64,000 bases of DNA from Bacteroidota bacterium. Its GTDB lineage: Bacteria > Bacteroidota > Ignavibacteria > UBA10030 > SZUA-254. The translations under genes and the position numbers were made by a program. Shown piece by piece: positions 54,326-61,742 of this stretch. The notes below the pieces were generated by a model that was given only the letters and a program-made list of their open reading frames with translations, did not search any database and had not been told where the DNA came from. The stretch is taken from positions 100,486-164,485 of the forward strand of contig JAGVIE010000023.1 of the NCBI GenBank assembly GCA_020056225.1. Direction: 5' to 3'. The stretch's first letter is position 1; every line of letters starts with the position of its first letter.

Positions 54326-54978
54326 AAATTTCTGAAAATATATTAAAAATCATCAGTAGTATCGCAGATAGATACCCCCAAATAGAATTGTACTACGAGT
54401 ATAAATCTTCATCATATACTCATTTCGTAAAAATAATTCCTAAAGATGTATTAGAGAATGAAGATTTTATAGCATTTGCCACGAAACTTGAAGATGAGTA
54501 TTATCAAACCGTAAAGGATGAATCTGATATATGCTTTATCTCTGATGATTCAATAACGCAACTATCTTCTGCTGCATTATCATTATTAGATATCTTAAAA
54601 CCAGAGCATCAGGAAATCGTAATTAACTGGAACAGGGAGAACGTAATAAATTTATGGACACCGAGGGAAAACACGACAACTAACCTGAAGTTGATTTCGT
54701 TTCCGAGAAAAGAAATAGAAAATGATAATTATATTCCTACTATTTTTAAAAAAGGTTCGAATTATTTGAATTGGTTGACATTAAGTATCCCTGGAACAAA
54801 TCGGATAAAAGTTTTAAATGCTAATTGTTATTATTTAAAAGGTGGAGGTTCTAACCGGATATCGGAGCCCATTGAAGAATATGGCAATTATGGATTGGAT
54901 GAATACTCAAAGAATTATAGTTGTTCGACTCCAATAGCAACAATAATTGATTCCTCTGAATTACCTTATGCGGCCTAA
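54322..54978 (+). CDS. Unknown 218-residue middle protein of the putative TAC operon
   Basis: No family recognised. The N-terminal part (ISENILKIISSIADRYPQIELYYEYKSS) and the central DESDICFISDDSITQLSSAAL look like an alpha/beta fold; the C-terminus (about 180-218) is Gly, Ser, Asn and Tyr rich and probably flexible (NRISEPIEEYGNYGLDEY). In known TAC systems the antitoxin carries a disordered chaperone-addiction tail bound by the SecB-like partner, and this tail could serve so; that is inference. Coupled to the HEPN-like gene by ATGA and five bases from the SecB-like gene. Strongly AT-rich codons. Confidence 0.65.
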   Translation: MKISENILKIISSIADRYPQIELYYEYKSSSYTHFVKIIPKDVLENEDFIAFATKLEDEYYQTVKDESDICFISDDSITQLSSAALSLLDILKPEHQEIVINWNRENVINLWTPRENTTTNLKLISFPRKEIENDNYIPTIFKKGSNYLNWLTLSIPGTNRIKVLNANCYYLKGGGSNRISEPIEEYGNYGLDEYSKNYSCSTPIATIIDSSELPYAA

Positions 54979-54983
54979 ATATT

Positions 54984-55406
54984 ATGGATAATTTTCCCAC
55001 GTTCAAAATAAATGGAATTCTATTAAAGGAATCTCACTTTTTACGTATTCCAGAAATACACTTTAATGATGGTGAAATTACAGATTCAAATATCAATATA
55101 CAATCACAATCAAGGGACGAAAAAATCGTTATCGTTGAATTGAGTATTGATATTAAATCGAAATATAAAAACACTATACAATTTGAAATTAAAGCTTCGA
55201 TGGTAGGAATATTTGAAACCGAGAAGGCGGCACCTGAACATCTTGAGAGCTTTTCAAATATAAATGCGCCAGCAATAATATTTCCCTTTTTGAGGGAACA
55301 TATTTGCTCATTATCAATCAAGGCAGGTATTCAACCTATGATCTTGCCTCCAATCAATTTTGTTGAATATGCAAAATCAAAAGGCAATACAATAAAATCG
55401 GTATAG
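54984..55406 (+). CDS. SecB-like chaperone
   Basis: A 140-residue protein with the SecB fold pattern: N-terminal strand, IVIVELSIDIKSKYKNTIQFEIKASMVGIFE (about 48-78), then NAPAIIFPFLREHICSL (94-110) and KAGIQPMILPPINFVEYA (113-130). The last two stretches correspond to the SecB signatures CPNILFPYAREAIS and GGFPQLxLxPVNF. Ordinary SecB genes sit near secretion or housekeeping genes; this one is at the end of an accessory operon, the hallmark of TAC chaperones such as Rv1957 or CmdC. The fold assignment is fairly secure; the client is unknown. Confidence 0.8.
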   Translation: MDNFPTFKINGILLKESHFLRIPEIHFNDGEITDSNINIQSQSRDEKIVIVELSIDIKSKYKNTIQFEIKASMVGIFETEKAAPEHLESFSNINAPAIIFPFLREHICSLSIKAGIQPMILPPINFVEYAKSKGNTIKSV

Positions 55407-55450
55407 GTATTATAGTAAACCCCCGTTAATCTTCAACTAATAAAGACGCA

Positions 55451-55484
55451 ATCCCTGAACTCGCAAGGTTTGGGAATTCTTTTC
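55451..55484 (+). terminator. Probable terminator of the TAC-like operon
   Basis: TCCC..AAC pairs with GTT..GGGA across a seven-base loop (bulged stem), followed by ATTCTTTTC. Moderate strength. Confidence 0.55.
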
Positions 55485-55495
55485 ATAAAATATAC

Positions 55496-55524
55496 TTGAG
55501 ACTCCTCAATAATTTTGGTATATT
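55496..55524 (+). promoter_or_regulatory. Promoter of proS
   Basis: TTGAGA (55496-55501), a 17-base spacer and TATATT (55519-55524), about 85 bases before the ATG. Confidence 0.65.
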
Positions 55525-55607
55525 GACCAAGGATTTAAGTATCTAATCTACTGTAATTAATCAATTTATCAGAAAATAATATCTATCAATCAATTATTCA
55601 GAATTAA

Positions 55608-57302
55608 ATGAGATTAAGTAAAATCTTTATACCGACACTGAAAGAAATTCCATCAGATGCTTTAATTCCGAGTCATCAGCTAATGCTACGAGCCGGAATG
55701 ATACGACCGCTTGGAGCCGGAGTTTATTCATTCCTTCCACTCGGGTATCGAATCCTTAAGAAAGTTATGGAGATCATCCGCGATGAGATGGATGCCATTG
55801 GTGGACAAGAATTCCATCTTCCCGCGCTAAACCCGATTGAACTCTGGGAAGAAACCGGGCGCGTGAAGGATTTCGGCGATACGATGTTTCACCTGAAAAA
55901 CCGTCCGCTTGTACTTGCGCCTACTCATGAAGAAGTAATCTGTTCGATTGCGAAGAACCATATCAAGTCGTATCGGGATTTACCGCAGATATGGTATCAG
56001 ATACAGATGAAGTTCAGAAACGAACCGAGACCTCGTTCGGGTGTTATCCGCGGCAGACAATTTATCATGAAAGACGCATATACACTCGATGCGACATGGG
56101 AAGGATTGGATAAGGGTTACGATCTTCATGCCGAAGCCTATAAGAAAATTTTCTCCCGTGCGGGTTTGAAGTTCTTTATCGTCGGGGCTTCGAGCGGTGC
56201 CATGGGCGGCAGTGCGTCGCAGGAGTTTATGGTGGAATCGGAATCGGGTGAAGATACGTGCGCTTTATGCGATCAATGCGGATACGCGGCGAACCTCGAG
56301 GTAGCTACTTCGAACATGCCCAAAGCTCAGCGTGATGCTGAGATAAAACCTATCGAAGAAATCCACACACCGAACGTTGGTACGATTGATGAGTTGAAGG
56401 AATTCTTAAAAGTCGATGAACAGCGTCTTGCAAAATCGTTGGTCTATATGCAGGATAAAAATCCAATCTTAATATTGATGATGGGGAACGATCAGCTCAA
56501 TGAAACGAAATTACTTTCGGTCATCAAGAGCGCGGTACGTCCGTCACAGGCTGAAGAATTAAAGACGCTGACAGGCGCCGACGCCGGCTCAATCGGACCG
56601 CTCGGACTTCAGGGTTTTAAAATTATCGTCGATAAACGATTGGAAGGTGCCAATAATCTGATCAGCGGCGCAAACAAGAATGATTATCATATCGGAAATA
56701 TCGATTTGCAAAGAGACGTCAAAGTAGATGGATACTACGATTTACGCACCATCAATGCTGGTGAGCCGTGTTTAAAATGCGGCAAACCGCTCCGAGTTGT
56801 TAACGCAATAGAATTAGGACATATATTTAAACTTGGTACAAAATATTCCGATGCGATGCATGCCTATTATCTCGATGAGAATGGGAAAGAGAAGCCGATA
56901 ATTATGGGTAGTTACGGCATCGGTGTTGAACGAATAATGGCTTGTTATATCGAACAGAATCATGATAAGCATGGTATCATGTGGAGTAAAGCTTTATCGC
57001 CTTATCATGTTCATTTGATACAGGTTAATTCGAATCATGAAAAAGTTGTGCAAACCGCCGAACATCTTTACGAAAAATTACAGCAATCGTTGGTAGATGT
57101 ATTATTCGATGATCGAAACGATGTCAGTCCGGGTTTTAAATTTAAAGACGCCGATTTGCTGGGAATTCCCCTTCAGGTAATCGTTGGCGAGAAGAATTTA
57201 GCACACGGTAATATCGAACTCAAGGAACGCAGTACGGGAAAGAGAGATATTGTCGAGATCAGTAAGGTGGTCAGTTATGTAGAAAAATTTCTCGAATCAT
57301 AA
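55608..57302 (+). CDS. proS: Prolyl-tRNA synthetase
   Basis: Charges tRNA-Pro. The 564-residue protein is the bacterial type: class II core with RAGMIRPLGAGVYSFLPLG near 29-47, LAPTHEEVI near 105, RNEPRPRSGVIRGRQFIMKDAYT near 140-162 (motif 2), a central YbaK-like editing insertion (about 225-380), SYGIGVERIMA near 444 (motif 3) and an anticodon-binding domain. Its own promoter and a strong terminator isolate it. Confidence 0.98.
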   Translation: MRLSKIFIPTLKEIPSDALIPSHQLMLRAGMIRPLGAGVYSFLPLGYRILKKVMEIIRDEMDAIGGQEFHLPALNPIELWEETGRVKDFGDTMFHLKNRPLVLAPTHEEVICSIAKNHIKSYRDLPQIWYQIQMKFRNEPRPRSGVIRGRQFIMKDAYTLDATWEGLDKGYDLHAEAYKKIFSRAGLKFFIVGASSGAMGGSASQEFMVESESGEDTCALCDQCGYAANLEVATSNMPKAQRDAEIKPIEEIHTPNVGTIDELKEFLKVDEQRLAKSLVYMQDKNPILILMMGNDQLNETKLLSVIKSAVRPSQAEELKTLTGADAGSIGPLGLQGFKIIVDKRLEGANNLISGANKNDYHIGNIDLQRDVKVDGYYDLRTINAGEPCLKCGKPLRVVNAIELGHIFKLGTKYSDAMHAYYLDENGKEKPIIMGSYGIGVERIMACYIEQNHDKHGIMWSKALSPYHVHLIQVNSNHEKVVQTAEHLYEKLQQSLVDVLFDDRNDVSPGFKFKDADLLGIPLQVIVGEKNLAHGNIELKERSTGKRDIVEISKVVSYVEKFLES

Positions 57303-57336
57303 CAGGCGGTCATGATTTGGAAGAAGTTTATTATCC

Positions 57337-57361
57337 AGCCGGCAGAGATGCCGGCTTTTTT
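57337..57361 (+). terminator. Terminator after proS
   Basis: A perfect GC-rich seven-base-pair stem (AGCCGGC with GCCGGCT), an AGAGAT loop and six Ts. Confidence 0.93.
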
Positions 57362-57424
57362 AATCTATTGTTTTTCCTTTTAATTATTTTTATCTTTCAT
57401 CTGCTAAATTAATATCAATTTCCA

Positions 57425-60400
57425 ATGCCCGAATTCATCCATCTCCATAATCATTCGCATTACAGCTTACTGGATGGCGCAGCCACTATCGACGGATTGG
57501 TAGGGAGCGCGGTTCAGAATAAGATGTCGACAGTGGCGCTCACTGACCACGGCGTGATGTTCGGGGCGATTGAATTTTATAGAGCCGCAAAGAAAGCCGG
57601 AATAAAGCCGATTATCGGATGCGAGATGTACATAGTAACGAAAGGCACGCGCTTCGATAAAGAAATAAATGCCCAAAGTGTAAAGCAAGGACTTGGTCGT
57701 GGGATTTATCATCATCTCGTCTTGCTTATCAAAAACATTGAGGGATATAAAAACCTCATCAAATTATGCAGCTACGGGCACACGGAAGGATTTTACTATA
57801 AACCGAGAATTGATCTTGAATTGCTCAGGAAATACAACGAAGGACTTATCGCGCTGACGGCTTGTCCGAACGGCGTGGTTTCGCACGATCTTGTTAACGG
57901 TCGTTATAATGATGCTCTTGCAACAGCGGCTACATTCAAAGAAATATTCGGCGGGGATTTTTATATCGAGATACAAAACCATTTTCTTGAAAAGGAAAAA
58001 CCTATACTTCAGAACGCTCCGCTTATTGCAAAGGAATTAAATCTCAAGCTGGTTGCTACGAACGATATCCACTACATAAAACGGGAACACGCGCTCGCGC
58101 ATAATGTTTTGCTGATGATTCCCGATGCGAGTCAGGCAAACACAACCGATTATCGCCAGCTTCGATATCAAACCGATCAGCTATATTTCAAAACGCAAGC
58201 CGAAATGGCAGAGGCTTTTAAAGAATTTCCGGAAGCTTTATCTACAACGATTGAGATTGCTGAAAAGATCGGTACGTACAATCTTCAGCCTGATAAACCA
58301 TTCATGCCCGAATTTCCCATCCCGCCTGAAGCTGGTGTGCAAACTTTACAGGAATATTTCGAGCGGCTATCATTCGAAGGACTAAAGAAAAGATACCCGA
58401 CAATCACAAAGGAAATTGATGATCGGTTCAGGCATGAGCTTTCAGTCATCACCCGAATGGGATATGAAGGATATTTTTTAATAACGGCAGATTTTATTGA
58501 TGCTGCGAGAAAGATGGATGTGATGGTTGGCCCGGGACGCGGCAGTGCCGCAGGGAGTCTTGTGTCGTATGCTCTTGGTATCACGAATGTTGATCCGTTG
58601 AAGTACGATCTTCTATTCGAGCGTTTTCTCAATCCTGATCGTGTGAGCATGCCCGATATAGATATAGATTTTTCCGACAACAGAAGAGATCGCGTAATCG
58701 AATATGTTAAGAATAAATACGGCGCCGATTCAGTTTCGCAGATCATAACATTCGGAACACTTGCCACTCGCGCGGTTATCAAGGATGTAGGCAGGGTATT
58801 AGGCGTATCGCTTTCCGTAACGGAATCGATCACGAAACTGATCCCGGTTATCCAGGGGAAAGTTACACCATTGGCAGAAGTGTTGGAGACCAATCCTGAA
58901 TTAAGCTGGGTGAAAGAAAGTAACGATGAAAAAATCAAGGAGCTTATTAATATCTCGCTTGTGTTAGAAGGATTGAACCGAAATTCATCAACACATGCCG
59001 CCGGAATCGTTATCGCGCCGGGTCCCATTCTAGACTATGTGCCGCTGTACAAGACGCCTCAAACTGAAGTCATGACTCAGTATAACATGATCGATCTTGA
59101 AAAAGCCGGTTTGCTCAAGATGGATTTTCTGGGATTACGGACTCTCACTGTCGTAGAAAACGTGTTAAAGCTTATCAAAGAAAATTATAATGTCGATGTC
59201 AATCTCGATACAATTCCGGAAAATGATCCTTCAACATTCGAATTGTTTGGAAAAGGGCAGACTGTAGGAGTTTTCCAGTTTGAATCTTCCGGGATGGCGG
59301 ATTGGCTTCGAAAATTGAAACCGACTTCAATCAGTGATCTGGTTGCGATGAATGCACTTTATCGACCCGGTCCGATGGAAATGATCGGTGATTTTATAGA
59401 TCGCAAACAGGGAAAAAAGCGAATCGAATATGTGCATCCAAAATTAGAAGCATCCCTGAAAGAGACATACGGTGTGATCGTATATCAGGAACAGGTTATA
59501 CGAATCGCAAGCGAGATAGCTGGATTATCACTTGCGAAAGCCGATCTGATGCGCCGCGCAATGGGTAAAAAAGATAAAGACCTGATGGCAAAACAGAAGA
59601 ATGAATTTATTGAAGGCGCTTTGCATAAAGGATTTACAAAAAAAATTGCCAGCGAAATTTTTGATATGATCGAAAAATTCGCTTCATACGGTTTCAATAA
59701 ATCGCATAGCGTAGCTTACTCTGTTCTTGCATATCAAACAGCGTATCTTAAAGCGCATTATCCGGCTGAATTCATGGCGGCAACTATGTCGACAGAGATT
59801 GGTGACACAGATTATATCGTTCGCCTAATCGAAGAATGCAGGGAGATGAAATTAAAAGTTCTGCCACCGGATGTGAATGAAAGCGTTGTGCAGTTCATTG
59901 TGACGCCGCATGGAATCAGGTTTGGATTAAGCGCGATAAAAAATGTAGGTGTGAGCGCGGTGGAGGGTATTATCGAATCGCGCACTGAGAAAGGTAGGTT
60001 TGAAAATTTATATGACTTTTGCAGACGTGTTGATCTACGCTTAGTCAATAAAAAAACACTCGAAGGATTGATTCAAGCCGGGGCATTCGATGAGATTAAC
60101 TCAAATCGTGCTCAATTATTCGAATGCACAGAAAAAGCTATTCAATTTGGGCAAACTTCAAAGACTCAGCAATCGAAGGGACAATCGTCACTTTTCGATT
60201 CAGCATCAAGTACAAAAAAAAGTGAATCATGTCCACCAATGCCGATGATTCAGCAATGGAGTGAGAGTGAAAAGCTTTCAAGGGAGAAAGCCGTTTTAGG
60301 CTTTTATGTATCGGGGCATCCTCTGCGAAAATATGAACGAGATATCACTGCCTTTGCAACAGCTCAATTTCGTGAAACTTCTATAATCAAATCTGGCATT

Positions 60401-60898
60401 ACGGTTCGTTGTGCCGGCGTAGTATCTTCGATAAAGAAGAAAGTTGATAAAAAAGGGAACATGATGGCTTTCTTGACGCTGGAAGATTTTTCCGGCAAGG
60501 GTGAATGTATTGTATTTTCAGATGCCTACCGTCAATATCAGAATATATTGAATCTCGATGCGATGGTCATGGTTATAGGTACGGCTGAACAGAGCGGCGA
60601 TACTCTGCGCATTATTGTTAAAGAAGTGATTCCTTTGGAAAAAGTAAGAGAAAGATTTACAAAAAATATTATTCTGTCGATTCGTGCGGATAATGTTCAG
60701 GAAGACACGATTCAATTGCTCCGCAAGGTTGTAGAACAGTATAAAGGGAAATATCCGTGCTATTTCAATCTCATTTTTGAAGGGGATGGAACATCACAGC
60801 TATACCAATCGACAAAATACACGGTCGAGCCAAGTGATGAATTCATTAATGACGTAGAATCAATATTAGGATTTTCTACTGTAAGAATATCAGCATAA
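57425..60898 (+). CDS. dnaE: DNA polymerase III subunit alpha
   Basis: The replicative polymerase. The 1157-residue protein has an N-terminal PHP domain (FIHLHNHSHYSLLDGA, LTDHGVMFGAIEF), the catalytic region with VGPGRGSAAGSLVSYALGIT near 370 and the metal-binding PDIDIDFSDNRRDRV near 410, YQEQVIRIASEIAG near 690, a helix-hairpin-helix segment near 860 and an OB domain (VRCAGVVSSIKKKVDKKG, near 1000). This is the DnaE1 type, without a built-in exonuclease. It is followed by trxA. Confidence 0.98.
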   Translation: MPEFIHLHNHSHYSLLDGAATIDGLVGSAVQNKMSTVALTDHGVMFGAIEFYRAAKKAGIKPIIGCEMYIVTKGTRFDKEINAQSVKQGLGRGIYHHLVLLIKNIEGYKNLIKLCSYGHTEGFYYKPRIDLELLRKYNEGLIALTACPNGVVSHDLVNGRYNDALATAATFKEIFGGDFYIEIQNHFLEKEKPILQNAPLIAKELNLKLVATNDIHYIKREHALAHNVLLMIPDASQANTTDYRQLRYQTDQLYFKTQAEMAEAFKEFPEALSTTIEIAEKIGTYNLQPDKPFMPEFPIPPEAGVQTLQEYFERLSFEGLKKRYPTITKEIDDRFRHELSVITRMGYEGYFLITADFIDAARKMDVMVGPGRGSAAGSLVSYALGITNVDPLKYDLLFERFLNPDRVSMPDIDIDFSDNRRDRVIEYVKNKYGADSVSQIITFGTLATRAVIKDVGRVLGVSLSVTESITKLIPVIQGKVTPLAEVLETNPELSWVKESNDEKIKELINISLVLEGLNRNSSTHAAGIVIAPGPILDYVPLYKTPQTEVMTQYNMIDLEKAGLLKMDFLGLRTLTVVENVLKLIKENYNVDVNLDTIPENDPSTFELFGKGQTVGVFQFESSGMADWLRKLKPTSISDLVAMNALYRPGPMEMIGDFIDRKQGKKRIEYVHPKLEASLKETYGVIVYQEQVIRIASEIAGLSLAKADLMRRAMGKKDKDLMAKQKNEFIEGALHKGFTKKIASEIFDMIEKFASYGFNKSHSVAYSVLAYQTAYLKAHYPAEFMAATMSTEIGDTDYIVRLIEECREMKLKVLPPDVNESVVQFIVTPHGIRFGLSAIKNVGVSAVEGIIESRTEKGRFENLYDFCRRVDLRLVNKKTLEGLIQAGAFDEINSNRAQLFECTEKAIQFGQTSKTQQSKGQSSLFDSASSTKKSESCPPMPMIQQWSESEKLSREKAVLGFYVSGHPLRKYERDITAFATAQFRETSIIKSGITVRCAGVVSSIKKKVDKKGNMMAFLTLEDFSGKGECIVFSDAYRQYQNILNLDAMVMVIGTAEQSGDTLRIIVKEVIPLEKVRERFTKNIILSIRADNVQEDTIQLLRKVVEQYKGKYPCYFNLIFEGDGTSQLYQSTKYTVEPSDEFINDVESILGFSTVRISA

Positions 60899-60960
60899 AA
60901 TTTAGTATATTTATATCCGCAAGAGAAAAATATATTTATAATTACTATAAGGGAAAATTG

Positions 60961-61284
60961 ATGAAACCGATTACTGTTAACGATGCTAATTTTCAAGATG
61001 AAGTTATTCAATCAGATAAGCCGGTGATAGTAGATTTTTGGGCAATCTGGTGTGGTCCGTGTAAAATGATAGCGCCAACTATCGAAGAACTTGCCAAAGA
61101 TTATGATGGAAAATTAAAAGTCGCCAAAATGGATGTTGATTCAAATCCCCAAACAGCAATGAAATATGGGATCAGAAGCATTCCTACATTGCTGATCTTC
61201 AAAGGAGGTCAGGTTGTAGAACAAATTATCGGTGCGGTTCCAAAACGGCACCTTATTGATAAGATTACATCTCATATAGGATGA
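60961..61284 (+). CDS. trxA: Thioredoxin
   Basis: A 107-residue thioredoxin. The active site is FWAIWCGPCKMIAP with the redox pair Cys31 and Cys34. The cis-proline follows in RSIPTLLIFKGG. The ATG at 60961 is preceded by AAGGG about seven bases upstream; a TTG one codon earlier is less likely. Downstream an inverted repeat (GCAATATT...AATATTGC) spans about 61288-61327. Confidence 0.96.
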   Translation: MKPITVNDANFQDEVIQSDKPVIVDFWAIWCGPCKMIAPTIEELAKDYDGKLKVAKMDVDSNPQTAMKYGIRSIPTLLIFKGGQVVEQIIGAVPKRHLIDKITSHIG

Positions 61285-61327
61285 AAAGCAATATTGTTAC
61301 GGAGGCGTTCTTCTCAGTTCATCATAA

Positions 61328-61664
61328 TATTGCTTCATTGTGTGGTAGATATTATTAGTTATCTGTCTTTGGTGGTTTTAACAAAATGAATTCTTGAAAT
61401 TTCCCCATTCTTACCTTGTTACTCTTTGCTTCTTATCGGAGTGAGGTTCATCAACAATTTAAATCTTCAGCATACTAACTTGATGTCATAATTCCCCATT
61501 TGCTCATATCTTAAGATTTTGAGAATACAAGCTTATTATCAAAATAAAGTTAGATGACAGTAATTATGACTGATATGTCGGTATATTTTACATTTAGATG
61601 TGAAATATATACTGAATTATAGCTTTAAATGCATATAATGATGGGGGTCACTTTGGAATGATTA
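61328..61664. other. Intergenic stretch without recognised features
   Basis: About 340 AT-rich bases between trxA and the promoter of the surface protein gene. No open frame of note, no clear terminator beyond the inverted repeat at the trxA end, and no RNA structure I can support. Confidence 0.5.
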
Positions 61665-61693
61665 TTGACTAATTTTCACCGGGTTTTTATAAT
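61665..61693 (+). promoter_or_regulatory. Near-consensus promoter of the surface protein gene
   Basis: TTGACT (61665-61670), a 17-base spacer and a perfect TATAAT (61688-61693). The ATG is 50 bases downstream. Confidence 0.85.
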
Positions 61694-61742
61694 AAACTAA
61701 TGATAATAGTGCTTTTCAATGTAATCAATTTTTGAGGGATAT

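Noticed and set aside
53742..55607. tRNA-Arg 3'-end direct repeat marking an attR site
   Set aside because: I looked for the T arm and acceptor sequence downstream and found no convincing copy, so an integrase-type island is not claimed.
58285..59028. A 247-codon minus-strand frame inside dnaE
   Set aside because: Antisense shadow of the polymerase catalytic region; composition is Ser/Arg biased.
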